A stretch of DNA of 64,000 bases from Enterovirga rhinocerotis (GTDB taxonomy: Bacteria > Pseudomonadota > Alphaproteobacteria > Rhizobiales > Beijerinckiaceae): the NCBI RefSeq assembly GCF_004363955.1, contig NZ_SNZR01000011.1, positions 1,798,001-1,862,000 on the forward strand, written 5' to 3'. The notes under the pieces were generated by a model. That model was not told where the DNA came from. It was given only the letters and a program-made list of their open reading frames with translations, and searched no databases. Within the stretch, counting starts at the first letter, position 1, and each line of letters begins with the position of its first letter. This document shows, in pieces, positions 8,400 to 17,317 of this stretch. The translations under genes and the position numbers were made by a program.

Positions 8400-8558
8400 G
8401 CATCGGCTCCGGGGCTCGTGGCCGGCGGAGTGCGGGCCAGTTCGCGGCGGCCGTCAAGAGGGACGCGCGAGCCCCTGGCGCGGTAAGGAGGCATCGCGGG
8501 GCTTCACGCGGCGCATCGCCTGCGCCACCATCCCGCCGCAACGCAGGACAGAGGACCG

Positions 8559-8921
8559 ATGCCGGACACGATCAGACGCCACTCGCCGTATGGCGGTATT
8601 CTGCACGAGGTGGTGGAGCATGCCGGCACGCTCTATTTCGGCGGCATCGTCTCCGAAGATCTCAGCCTCGATGCGACCGGCCAGGCCGCGGACGTCATGC
8701 GCCAGCTCGGCATTCTGCTGGCGGATAACGGATCCGACCCCTCGCGCGTCCTCATGGCCACGGCCTACGTCACGGATCTCGCCGACAAGGCGGGGTTCAA
8801 CAAGGCCTGGACGGATTTCTTCGCCGAGGCCGACCTGCCGGCGCGGGCGACGATCGGCGTCGCCGATCTCGGGCCGGGCGTGAAGCTCGAACTCGTCGTC
8901 ACCGCCGCCCGGACCCGCTGA
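8559..8921 (+). CDS. RidA (YjgF/YER057c/UK114) family protein
   Basis: The 120-residue protein has the RidA fold, with the C-terminal segment LPARATIGVADLG carrying the conserved arginine that binds the carboxylate of imine/enamine intermediates. RidA proteins deaminate reactive 2-aminoacrylate-type enamines made by PLP enzymes. The AYVTDLADKAGFNKAW and LPARATIGV stretches match the family well. It is a single gene, divergent from the amidase. Confidence 0.9.
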   Translation: MPDTIRRHSPYGGILHEVVEHAGTLYFGGIVSEDLSLDATGQAADVMRQLGILLADNGSDPSRVLMATAYVTDLADKAGFNKAWTDFFAEADLPARATIGVADLGPGVKLELVVTAARTR

Positions 8922-9229
8922 GAGCGGACACGAAAACGCCCGCCGGGGATTTCACCGGGCGGGCGCCTCTGCGTCTCCGGCGACGCTGGACTATCTGCCA
9001 GGACGGGCGGGAAACTCGCCGGCGCTCAAGCCCTCGGGCGAACGGTCGGCGTTGAGGGAGAGATAGGAAGCCCGGCGCAGGTTTCAAGGCCCGACGCCGG
9101 AATCCTCGCTCGGAACGGCTTGGCTTCGCCAGGCCGAGCGCCGATGCTGCGGCCGGCCGCCCGGCTCGGCGAGCCCCAAGACGAGGCAGGATGTCGACCG
9201 ACGCATCCGCCAGGAGGAAGACCATCGCC
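8922..9229. other. Intergenic region between ridA and the aldo/keto reductase gene
   Basis: About 300 bases without a convincing gene. It holds a GC-rich hairpin at 8937-8965 (CGCCCGCC/GGCGGGCG stem). The only T-tract lies on the minus-strand side, where no gene ends, so I do not call it a terminator. An in-frame ATG at 9191 could add 13 residues to the reductase. Confidence 0.5.
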
Positions 9230-10240
9230 ATGCAGTATCGCTCCCTCGGCCGCAGCGGCCTGAAGGTGTCGCCCCTGTGCCTCGGCACGATGATGTTCGG
9301 CGGCCCGACGGACGAGGCGACCTCCGCGCGCATCGTCGACGATGCCCGCGAGGCCGGGATCAACTTCATCGATACGGCCAACAGCTACAGCGCCGGGCGG
9401 TCCGAGGAGGTGGTCGGGCGAGCCATCGCCGCCCATCGGAACGATTGGATCCTGGCGACCAAGATCGCCAGCCCGGCCGGCAGCGGGCCCAACGACAGAG
9501 GCCTCTCGCGCCGGCACTGCCTGTCCGCGACGGAGGATTGCCTGCGCCGTCTCGGCACGGACGTCATCGACATCCTCTATCTCCACAAGGAGGATCACGC
9601 GACGCCCCTGTCGGAGACGGTGCACGCGCTCGCCGATCTCGTCCGCGCCGGGAAGATCCGGTATTTCGGGGTCTCGAACTACCGGGCCTGGCGCGTCGCC
9701 GAGATCTGCCGGCTCTGCGATGCGATCGGGATCGACCGGCCCATCGTCAGCCAGCCCTATTACAACGCCCTGAACCGGATGCCGGAGGTCGAGCACCTGC
9801 CGGCCTGCGGCCATTTCGGCCTCGGGGTGGTTCCGTACAGCCCGCTGGCGCGCGGCGTCCTGACCGGCAAGTATCCGAGCGAGGCGCCCCCTCCGGCCGA
9901 CAGCCGCGCGGGACGCACCGACAAGCGCATGCTGGAAACGGAATGGCGCCCGGAGAGCCTCGCCATCGCGGAGCGGTTGAAGGCCCATGCCGAGGCGCGG
10001 GGCATCACGCCCGGGCAGTTCGCGGTCGCGTGGGTGCTGAACAACCGCCTCGTCACCGGCACCATCGCCGGCCCTCGCACCGAGGCGCAGTGGCGCGATT
10101 ATCTCGGCGCGCTCGACTACCGCTTCACGGCGGAGGACGAGGCGCTCGTCGATTCCCTCGTCCCTGCCGGGCATCCCTCGACGCCCGGCTATAACGACCC
10201 CGCCTATCCGATCGAAGGGCGCCTCGCCCGCACGTGCTGA
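9230..10240 (+). CDS. Aldo/keto reductase
   Basis: The 336-residue enzyme shows the AKR barrel. It starts YRSLGRSGLKVSPLCLGTM, and the catalytic tetrad is visible as Asp48 and Tyr53 (IDTANSY), Lys78 (LATKIA) and His119 (LYLHKED). The C-terminal part has the NADPH-binding region near GTIAGPRTEAQW. It reduces carbonyls with NADPH; the substrate is not predictable. The start at 9230 has AGGAGGAAG upstream, and 9191 is an alternative ATG. It is convergent with cfa. Confidence 0.92.
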   Translation: MQYRSLGRSGLKVSPLCLGTMMFGGPTDEATSARIVDDAREAGINFIDTANSYSAGRSEEVVGRAIAAHRNDWILATKIASPAGSGPNDRGLSRRHCLSATEDCLRRLGTDVIDILYLHKEDHATPLSETVHALADLVRAGKIRYFGVSNYRAWRVAEICRLCDAIGIDRPIVSQPYYNALNRMPEVEHLPACGHFGLGVVPYSPLARGVLTGKYPSEAPPPADSRAGRTDKRMLETEWRPESLAIAERLKAHAEARGITPGQFAVAWVLNNRLVTGTIAGPRTEAQWRDYLGALDYRFTAEDEALVDSLVPAGHPSTPGYNDPAYPIEGRLARTC

Positions 10241-10269
10241 GCGGACACGTTGCGGGGCTTGCCTCTCCA

Positions 10270-10290
10270 CCCTCCCCTTCCAGGGGAGGG
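10270..10290. repeat. Short GC-rich palindrome, second copy
   Basis: The same 21-base CCCTCCCC...GGGGAGGG hairpin as at 5434-5454, here between the convergent aldo/keto reductase and cfa genes, where it may help end transcription from both sides. Confidence 0.7.
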
Positions 10291-10317
10291 TTGGGAACGT
10301 CGCCTGAGCCCCTTCTG

Positions 10318-11646
10318 TCAGCCTTCCTTCGGCAGCGGGCCGTCCGCGTAGAGGTCGGCCCGCGTCGGGGGCAGGCCGGAGAGGCCACGGGCGCGGCGCG
10401 AGGCGAGGGACTGGTAGATGCCGATCGTGCCGCGCTCGAAGCCGAGCGAAACGCCGGCGAGATAGAGCAACCACAGGCGCAGCTTGCCCGCCCCGACCTC
10501 GGCTTCCGCCGTCTCGCGCGCCGCATAGAGGCGCTCGCACCAGAGCTTCGTCGTGCGGGCGTAATGCTCGCGCCAGGCCTCGACGTCGTGGACCTCGAAG
10601 CCGTTCCGCTCGAGCGATTCCACCGTGCCGCCGACATGGTCGAGCTCGCTGCCGGGGAAGACGTAATTGATGATGGCGGCGTATTCCGGCCGCTTCTTGC
10701 GGAAGGCGCGCGCGTTCTTCTTGGCCGGCCGGGTGATGGCGTGGTGCAGCAGAAGCCCGCGCGGCCGCAGGAGATCGCGCATCTGCCGGTAATACGCGTC
10801 GCGATTGGCGAGCCCGACATGCTCGAACATGCCGATCGAGGCGATCTTGTCGAAGGTGCCCGTCAGCTCGCGGAAATCCTTCAGCTCGATCGTGACCCTG
10901 TCCTCGAGCCCGAGCCGCCTGATCTTCTCCTGCGCGAAATCGAACTGCGCCTGGGACAGCGTCACGCCGTGAGCGGTGACGCCGTGATGGCGCGCGGCGT
11001 GGCAGACGAGCCCGCCCCAGCCGCAGCCGATGTCGAGGAAGCGCTCGCCGGGCTTGAGGCGCAGCTTGCGGCAGATCATCTCGAGCTTGGCCTGCTGCGC
11101 GTCCTCGATGCCCGTCTCCCAATCGGGAAAATAGGCGCAGGAATAGACCATCTCCGGATCGAGGAAGAGCCCGTAGAAGGCATTGGACAGGTCGTAGTGG
11201 AACTGGACGAGCGCCTTGTCGTCCCGGCCGGACGAGGGCGAATCCGGCTGGGCCTTGTCGTAGGCGGCGCTCGCCGCGCCCGTGCCGGCGCGGGCGAAGA
11301 GAAAGGGCGCGAGCACCTTCACCGCGCGCAGCTTGTCGAGCCGCTTCAGGGCGCCCTTCGTCGCGGCTCCGCGACGCGCCGCGAGGTCGAACAGGGTGCC
11401 GCCTTCGAGCGTCAGGAGGCCTTCCGCCGCGAGGTCGATCACGGTCGCGAGCCGGGGACGGCGCAGGAGGCGCGTGATCGCCTGCGGAGCGTTGATCGCG
11501 ATCGCGAGATCGTCCCGCGCGCCGGGGCCGAGCGGGACATGCGAGCCGTCCCAGAGGCGGATCGAGAAATCCGCCTGAAGGGTCTGCCCGAGATCGGTGA
11601 GAAGGGCGCGGAACGCCTCGAGCCTCGGCTCGGATGGGGTCGTCAC
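10318..11646 (-). CDS. cfa: Cyclopropane-fatty-acyl-phospholipid synthase
   Basis: The 442-residue enzyme transfers a methylene group from S-adenosylmethionine to the double bond of unsaturated acyl chains in membrane phospholipids. The N-terminal lipid-binding domain (about 1-130) is followed by a methyltransferase domain whose SAM motif is FLDIGCGWGGLVCHAA, and later IASIGMFEHVG and YVFPGSELDHVG, all typical of the CFA family. The length is normal for the family. Cyclopropane lipids are common in Hyphomicrobiales. Nothing odd is seen. Confidence 0.95.
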   Translation of the reverse strand: MTTPSEPRLEAFRALLTDLGQTLQADFSIRLWDGSHVPLGPGARDDLAIAINAPQAITRLLRRPRLATVIDLAAEGLLTLEGGTLFDLAARRGAATKGALKRLDKLRAVKVLAPFLFARAGTGAASAAYDKAQPDSPSSGRDDKALVQFHYDLSNAFYGLFLDPEMVYSCAYFPDWETGIEDAQQAKLEMICRKLRLKPGERFLDIGCGWGGLVCHAARHHGVTAHGVTLSQAQFDFAQEKIRRLGLEDRVTIELKDFRELTGTFDKIASIGMFEHVGLANRDAYYRQMRDLLRPRGLLLHHAITRPAKKNARAFRKKRPEYAAIINYVFPGSELDHVGGTVESLERNGFEVHDVEAWREHYARTTKLWCERLYAARETAEAEVGAGKLRLWLLYLAGVSLGFERGTIGIYQSLASRRARGLSGLPPTRADLYADGPLPKEG

Positions 11647-11755
11647 GGTTGGATCACACTCGTGTCATGCCGCCGGCTCCGGCCGGGTGCGCGAGGATTA
11701 GAGCCCGCGGCGCAGGCCGCATAGCCCCCACCGCCGCTCGCAGGGCGGCGCCGCG

Positions 11756-12271
11756 TCAGGGCGCCGCCTGATCGATCGAGGCAGGAGGCTCCTGCGCCGG
11801 CTCTTGTACGACGTCCTGGCAGACGTCGACCCATTCGGCTCCGACCAGAGCGGCCATGCGCTCGGGCGCGATGCGAAGCGAGGACCGGGGCGATCCCGCC
11901 GCCGGAACGACCTCGTCGAAAGCGCGCAGCGACACGTCGCAATAGACCGGCAGCGGCGCGACGAGCCCGAAGGGGCAGACGCCGCCGACCGGGTGGCCCG
12001 TCAGGGCCTCGACCTCGTCGCCGCCGAGCATCCGCGCCTTGCCGCCGAAGGCCCCGCGCGCCTTGCGGTTGTCGAGCCGCGCATCGCCGCGCACGACGAC
12101 GAGGAGCACGCGCTCCCCAACGCGCAGCGAGAGCGTCTTGGCGATATGGGAGGGCGGCACGCCATGGACGGCGGCGGCTTCCGCGACGGTCGCCGTGCTC
12201 GCCTCGTGCTCCAGCACCTCGATATCGGGTGCCTTGGCCGCGATCTCCGCCTTCACCGATGCGAGGCTCAT
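11756..12271 (-). CDS. YbaK/EbsC-type aminoacyl-tRNA deacylase
   Basis: The 171-residue protein has the YbaK fold. The catalytic lysine is in SHIAKTLSLRVG (about residue 45), and the GHPVGGVCPFGL segment (about 92-103) forms the substrate pocket. Family members hydrolyse mischarged tRNA such as Cys-tRNA(Pro) or Ala-tRNA(Pro). It starts one base after the stop of the gamma-glutamyltransferase-like gene, so the two form an operon. The short Glu/Gln/Pro-rich tail is not part of the domain. Confidence 0.88.
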   Translation of the reverse strand: MSLASVKAEIAAKAPDIEVLEHEASTATVAEAAAVHGVPPSHIAKTLSLRVGERVLLVVVRGDARLDNRKARGAFGGKARMLGGDEVEALTGHPVGGVCPFGLVAPLPVYCDVSLRAFDEVVPAAGSPRSSLRIAPERMAALVGAEWVDVCQDVVQEPAQEPPASIDQAAP

Positions 12272-12272
12272 C

Positions 12273-13865
12273 TCACAATCCTTCCGCGCCGCCGTCGGAG
12301 CGTGGATCGTGCATCGCCTCGACCCGCCCGTCCTTCGGGTACTTCACCACCATGCCGGCATGGCCGAGCCCGTCCGAATAGGCCTCGCCGATCACCTCGA
12401 CCTCGTGGCCGAGCCGCAAGAGCCCGTCCACGATCTCCGGATCGAAGCGGTTCTCGAGCTTGAGGCTGGTCGACGTCGAGCCCCAGGTCCGGCCGAGCAG
12501 CCAGCGCGGCGAATCGACCGCCGCGGCAAGGCTCTCGCCGAGATCGGCATAGCGCGTATAGAGCTGCGCCTGGAACTGCGGCTGGCCGTCGCCGCCCATC
12601 GAGCCATAGGCCATGGACCGTCCATCGTCGAAGGCGGCGAGGGCCGGGTTCAGCGTGTGGAAGGGCCGCCGCCCCAGCTCCAGCGGGTTGACCGCGGCGG
12701 GATCGAGCGAGAACGAGGCGCCGCGGTTCTGGAGCACGATCCCGGTTCCGGGCAGGACGCAGCCCGAGCCCCATTCCCAATAGACCGACTGGATGAAGGA
12801 CACGGTGAGGCCGCTCGCGTCGCTCGCGCCCATCCAGATCGTGTCGCCGGGATCGGAGACCGACGGGAACGGCGCGGCGCGCGCCATGTCGATCACGGCG
12901 GCCTCGCGGGCGAAGACATCGGCGGTCAGGAAGGCCTGCGGATCGTGTTTCAGCCGGCCGTGATCGGTGACGACGCGGTCGCGGATGCGGAAGGCGCGCT
13001 TCGTCGCCTCGATGAGCCCGTGATGGTGGCGCACGCCCTCGCGGCCCGTGATGCCGAGCTTCTCGTAAATGCCGAGGATGAGGAGCGCCGCGAGGCCCTG
13101 GGTCGGCGGCGTCATGTTGTAGACCGTGGCGCCGTTCAGGCGCGCCCGGAGGGGCTCGCGGGCGACGGCGCGATAGGCCGCGTAATCCTCCCGCGTCACG
13201 ACCATGCCGAGACGTTCGAGGTCGGCGCCGATCTCACGGCCGACATCCCCGCGATAGAAGTCGTCGAGCCCCGCCGAGGCGAGATGGGACAGCGTGTCGG
13301 CGAGTTTCGGATTGCGCCGGATGTCGCCGGCCTTCGGCGCCTTGCCGTCGAAGCCGTAGGTCCCGGCAAAGCCGGGCGCCGCCCAGAGGGCGGCCTTCTC
13401 GTTCGGCTCGGTGCGCAGTTCCGAGGCGGAGACCTCGCAGCCCTCCCCCGCGAAGCGGATCGCATCGGCGAGGAGGTCGGACAGCCCGAGCCGTCCGCCG
13501 AGGCTCTTGGCGTAGTCGAGGGCGAGCGCCCACCCGCCGATCGTGCCCGCGACCGTCACGGCCGCATCGGCTCCCCGGAACGGGATCGAATCGTAGCCGA
13601 GATCGCGGTAGCGCCGGATCGTCGCCTTGGCGCCCGCCGGACCGCAGGCCTCGATCGCCCGCACCCGGCCGCCCGGCTCGCGCACGACCCAGAAGCCGTC
13701 GCCGCCGATCGCGTTCATGTGCGGATAGACGACGGCGATGGTCGCCGCCATCGCGACCATGGCCTCGATCGCGTTGCCGCCCATGGCGAGAACATTGCGG
13801 CCGCTCGCCGCAGCGAGCCGATGAGGCGCGGCGACGGCCGCCGTCGAGAAGGTCGGTGTGTCCAT
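12273..13865 (-). CDS. Gamma-glutamyltransferase family protein
   Basis: The 530-residue protein is an N-terminal-nucleophile hydrolase. The probable nucleophile for self-cleavage is Thr342 in GDTIWMGASDASG, which replaces the TTH motif of classical enzymes and resembles the shorter YwrD-like branch. The N-terminal part carries GGNAIEAMVAMA and MNAIGGDGFWVV, both typical. No signal peptide is seen, unlike periplasmic GGTs, so it may be cytoplasmic. It may act on glutathione-like or other gamma-glutamyl or acyl-amide substrates. It forms an operon with the downstream deacylase gene. The ATG at 13865 was chosen because the homologous region starts right after it. Confidence 0.88.
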   Translation of the reverse strand: MDTPTFSTAAVAAPHRLAAASGRNVLAMGGNAIEAMVAMAATIAVVYPHMNAIGGDGFWVVREPGGRVRAIEACGPAGAKATIRRYRDLGYDSIPFRGADAAVTVAGTIGGWALALDYAKSLGGRLGLSDLLADAIRFAGEGCEVSASELRTEPNEKAALWAAPGFAGTYGFDGKAPKAGDIRRNPKLADTLSHLASAGLDDFYRGDVGREIGADLERLGMVVTREDYAAYRAVAREPLRARLNGATVYNMTPPTQGLAALLILGIYEKLGITGREGVRHHHGLIEATKRAFRIRDRVVTDHGRLKHDPQAFLTADVFAREAAVIDMARAAPFPSVSDPGDTIWMGASDASGLTVSFIQSVYWEWGSGCVLPGTGIVLQNRGASFSLDPAAVNPLELGRRPFHTLNPALAAFDDGRSMAYGSMGGDGQPQFQAQLYTRYADLGESLAAAVDSPRWLLGRTWGSTSTSLKLENRFDPEIVDGLLRLGHEVEVIGEAYSDGLGHAGMVVKYPKDGRVEAMHDPRSDGGAEGL

Positions 13866-13959
13866 GATCGTCCGGTGTACTGGGTACACCTCTTGTTGCA
13901 CGCTCCGTGCCGGCACGGTAGATCGCGCGCTGTTGCCGGACCATCTCCTGGAGCTCCCG

Positions 13960-14196
13960 TTGGCCGAGACGAGCCGCCGTACCCACCGTGACCATTTCCT
14001 GACCACCATCAGCCTGATGGTGCTGGTCGGGGTGGAGGTGTTCGCCGTCGCCCTGTCGGGAGGCTGGGCCATCGCGGGTCTGTTCGAGCTCGGCGACTAC
14101 GTCGCCTATGCGCTCATGGCCGCCTTTTCCTGCATCGCGGCCTGGCTGATGTTCCACCTCTGGCAGAAGGCCTCCAACGTCGATCCGAACGGCTGA
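13960..14196 (+). CDS. Small two-helix membrane protein
   Basis: The frame encodes about 78 residues: a short charged N-terminus (ETSRRTHRDH), then two hydrophobic helices separated by a short loop with ELGDY, then a charged tail. A TTG at 13960 with GGAG six bases before it is the likely start. A longer frame opens at 13858 but overlaps the divergent gamma-glutamyltransferase start. It resembles the small DUF2061-like inner membrane proteins, but I cannot assign it firmly. Function unknown. Confidence 0.6.
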   Translation: MAETSRRTHRDHFLTTISLMVLVGVEVFAVALSGGWAIAGLFELGDYVAYALMAAFSCIAAWLMFHLWQKASNVDPNG

Positions 14197-14366
14197 CGCC
14201 GCAGAGGCCCGAAGCATCGCCCCGGTGCCCGCCTCGCGCTCGAGGCGTTCCCGAGTGAAGCGTGCCTGGGCAAGGGGCCGGAACGCCGCGGCTCTTGAGG
14301 GAGCGGGACGGCTCCTATAGGCCAAAGGCGACCGTTCGGAACGGGCCGTCGGCCTCGGAGGGTGGG

Positions 14367-16208
14367 ATGCTGACACGCGGGTTCGGAGGGGCGCTGATCC
14401 TGGGGCTCGCGTTGTCGCCGCAGCCCGCCGCGGCGCAAGCCACGGAAGCGCAGCCGCCGGCGGAGGCAAGCCTCCCGCTCGTCCAGGTTGCGATCCGCCT
14501 TCCCACGGAGGCCGGCCGCTGGGAGACGCGCAGCCAGCCGATCTACGACGCGCATCGTCAGGCTCTCTCGCGCAGGACCTACACCGTCTGGAACGCGCGG
14601 CCGTCGCTGGGGCTCGATTTCGTCTGGATCCCGGATCGCGAGGCCGCAGCGCGGCCCGGCCGGGTGAGCGGACAGGGCCGCCTCGTCTGGCGGCTCGCCG
14701 GCAAGCCCTCCTACGATCCCTCGGCCTTCTTCGCGGAATATCAGGGCGCGATGCGCGACGGGCGGCCCGAAGGGCACGGCATGTACCGCGACCGCACGGG
14801 CCTGACCTACGAAGGTCCCTGGCTCGGAGGCCTGCCTCACGGCGAGGGCCGCCTCAAGCTCGGCAACGGCGCCGAGTTCGCTGGCCTCTTCCGCCGCGGC
14901 GCGGCCGAGGGGCCCGGCCACTTCTACGATGTCGACGGCGAGATCTTCGAAGGCCGCTTCCGCCAGGGCCTGCGCAACGGCCAGGGCCGGACCGTTCTGC
15001 CGAACGGCGCGGCCTACCGGTCGGATTGGGCGGCGGGCGAAGAGCAGGTCAACTCCCGCCGGATCAGGCTGGCGCAGCTCGGCCCGGCACGGGGGCCGGG
15101 CGAGGATATCCGCCTCGGCATCTCGGTCGACCGCCAGGACGACGACAGCCTCCTCCAATACAGCGCGACCAATGCCGAGAGCGGCCTCGTCATCCAGCCG
15201 AGCAAGCGGCGCCTGATGGCGCTCTGGAAGGGCAACGAGAACATCCAGCTCACGATGCGCGAGGAGAACCCGAGCGAGCGGGGCAGCTACGGCGTCTTCG
15301 CCTATGCCTCGGGCGACCTGCCGCCGCTGACGCTCGTCTTCGAGGTGCAGAACAGGGCGTCCGCGCCGGTGCGCATCCGCGGCGCGCATCTCGACGTCGA
15401 GTCGAGCGTCTCCGATCTCCAGCCGGCCATCCAGCTCAGCAGTGGCGCGACGGCGGAATGCGGTGCCCGCAACCGGCCCGATTTCTCGCCGCGCTTCGAG
15501 CTCGAGAATTTCGGCTGGTCCCCGGCCGAGCGGGCGCAGCTCCGCTTCGCCTTCGCCCGGCCCAAGACGAGCGTCGCGCCCTCGGCCTTCGGCGTGACGA
15601 AGGAGATCGGCCTGATCCGCACCGCCGCCAAGATCGATATGGAGCCGGAACTGCGGGCGGCCGGCGTCAAGACGGACCAGCTCAAGCGCCGCGCCGATAC
15701 GGGCGGCATCGGCTGCCGCTCGAGGGGCAACGGCCCGGCCTGCCTCGCCGAGATCGCCGCGAGCGGGCTGTTCGGCACGCTCTCGCGCCAGATCACGCTC
15801 GAGGAGCGCGACATCTATCTGAACGCCGTCGGCAATCTCAGCTACGTCTGGAAGAACGCCAAGGGCGAGGAGGAGGCGCGCACGTCGCCCTTCACCGCCC
15901 GGCTCCTCCTCGGCCGCACGCCGATCGAGGCCGAATGCGGCGAAGGGGCCGAGAAGGAGCCCGTCGGCAAGAAGCCGCTCGAATTCCGCCTCGACCAGAG
16001 CCGCTACCGCCTGCCCATCGCCTTCGAACGGACGATCCCGGCCGGCCGCTCGGCGCGCTACACCGTGGCGGTCTCCGCCGCGAAGTCCTCCGGGCACAAC
16101 TTCAAGGTCGTGCTTCAGACCGCCGACGGGCAGCAGATCGCCTCCCGCCCGATCAGCCTCACCTATTTCCGCCCGAGCCGGCTCGTCGAGGGCACCCCGA
16201 CGGAGTGA
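14367..16208 (+). CDS. Secreted MORN-repeat protein
   Basis: The 613-residue protein has a signal peptide (hydrophobic stretch ending in PAAAQA, about residue 24). Residues 125-221 hold four MORN repeats, seen as repeated Y/F-x-G-x-F/W-x2-G-x-x-x-G-x-G units such as YEGPWLGGLPHGEGRLKLGNG and FEGRFRQGLRNGQGRTVLPNG. MORN repeats bind membranes or proteins. The remaining 390 residues are probably beta-rich and have no domain that I recognise. The gene is monocistronic. It is probably periplasmic or outer-membrane attached; its role is unknown. Confidence 0.8.
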   Translation: MLTRGFGGALILGLALSPQPAAAQATEAQPPAEASLPLVQVAIRLPTEAGRWETRSQPIYDAHRQALSRRTYTVWNARPSLGLDFVWIPDREAAARPGRVSGQGRLVWRLAGKPSYDPSAFFAEYQGAMRDGRPEGHGMYRDRTGLTYEGPWLGGLPHGEGRLKLGNGAEFAGLFRRGAAEGPGHFYDVDGEIFEGRFRQGLRNGQGRTVLPNGAAYRSDWAAGEEQVNSRRIRLAQLGPARGPGEDIRLGISVDRQDDDSLLQYSATNAESGLVIQPSKRRLMALWKGNENIQLTMREENPSERGSYGVFAYASGDLPPLTLVFEVQNRASAPVRIRGAHLDVESSVSDLQPAIQLSSGATAECGARNRPDFSPRFELENFGWSPAERAQLRFAFARPKTSVAPSAFGVTKEIGLIRTAAKIDMEPELRAAGVKTDQLKRRADTGGIGCRSRGNGPACLAEIAASGLFGTLSRQITLEERDIYLNAVGNLSYVWKNAKGEEEARTSPFTARLLLGRTPIEAECGEGAEKEPVGKKPLEFRLDQSRYRLPIAFERTIPAGRSARYTVAVSAAKSSGHNFKVVLQTADGQQIASRPISLTYFRPSRLVEGTPTE

Positions 16209-16214
16209 GCGGCC

Positions 16215-17192
16215 TCACTGCGCCTTGATGCCTGCATCCCGCGCGACCTCGGTCCAGCGGATGATCTCGGCATCGAGGTAGCGGGCATAGTCCTCGGGGC
16301 TGGTCGCGAGGATCGTCGCGCCCTGCACGGCGAGCTTCTCCTTCACGCCCGGATCCGCGAGCGCCTTCACGACGGATGCGTGGAGGCGCTCGACGATGGG
16401 CTTCGGCGTCCCGCCCGCGACCATCATGCCCTGCCAGGCGCCGATCTCGAGCTTGCCGAGCCCCGCCTCCTCCATCGTCGGCACGTCAGGGGTGACGGGC
16501 GAGCGCTTGTCGGACAGGACCGCGAGGCCCCTCACCTGGCCGCCATTGGTCAGGCCCTGCGCGGAATTCACCGCATCGGTCGAGACCTGGATATGGCCGC
16601 TCGCGACGGCCGCGAGGGCGGGCGCCGTGCCGCGGAAGGGCACATGGACGGCTTCGAGGCCGTTCAGCTTCAGGATGAGCGCCATCGCGAGATGCGTGAC
16701 GTTGCCCACCCCGCCCGAGCCGTAGGAGATCTGGCCGGGCCGCGCCTTCGCGTATTCCACGAAATCCTTCATCGTCCTGATCGGCAATTGGGGGTTCGCC
16801 ACCACGACCAGGGGAAGCATGGCCGTCAGGCTCACTGGGGCGAGGTCCTTGCGCGGATCGAAGGACAGCTTGGCGTAGATCGCCGGGCTGATGGCGACGT
16901 GGGAGCTGTTGTAGAGCAGCGTGTAGCCGTCGGGATCGCTCCTCGCGACGGCCTCGGTCGCGACGTTGCCGTTGGCGCCCGGCCGGTTCTCCACGACGAC
17001 CGGCTGCTTGAGGTCCTGCGACATGGCCTCGCCGAGGACGCGCGCGACGAGATCCGTCGGCCCACCGGCGGCGAAGGGCACGATGATCTTGAGCGGGCGG
17101 CTGGGATAGGCATCCTGTGCGTGCGCGGAGCCGATCGCCGGCAGAGCCAGCAGCATCAGGCAAGCCGCGACCCGGCGTGTGAAGCGGACCAT
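16215..17192 (-). CDS. Tripartite tricarboxylate transporter substrate-binding protein (Bug/TctC family)
   Basis: The 325-residue protein has a signal peptide (RRVAACLMLLALPAIGSAHA) and the Bug-family start PLKIIVPFAAGGPTDLVARV. Further family segments include VENRPGANGNVATEAVA and YGSGGVGNVTHLAM. Bug proteins capture carboxylates and hand them to TctA/TctB permeases. Neither permease gene is adjacent, which is usual for orphan Bug genes. GGGAGGAG precedes the ATG at 17192. The stop lies 6 bases from the convergent MORN gene stop. Confidence 0.92.
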   Translation of the reverse strand: MVRFTRRVAACLMLLALPAIGSAHAQDAYPSRPLKIIVPFAAGGPTDLVARVLGEAMSQDLKQPVVVENRPGANGNVATEAVARSDPDGYTLLYNSSHVAISPAIYAKLSFDPRKDLAPVSLTAMLPLVVVANPQLPIRTMKDFVEYAKARPGQISYGSGGVGNVTHLAMALILKLNGLEAVHVPFRGTAPALAAVASGHIQVSTDAVNSAQGLTNGGQVRGLAVLSDKRSPVTPDVPTMEEAGLGKLEIGAWQGMMVAGGTPKPIVERLHASVVKALADPGVKEKLAVQGATILATSPEDYARYLDAEIIRWTEVARDAGIKAQ

Positions 17193-17317
17193 TCGTTCTC
17201 CTCCCGTCGCGCTGCTCGCGCGATCCGATCCCGGCGCATTCGCGCTCGATGGCGACGGTCGACCGACGACCGCCGACGCGAGGATGACCCGAAGCGGACC
17301 GAGCCGCCAGCCGTGAT

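Noticed and set aside
8937-8965. A terminator for ridA
   Set aside because: The hairpin has its T-tract only on the minus-strand side, where no gene ends.
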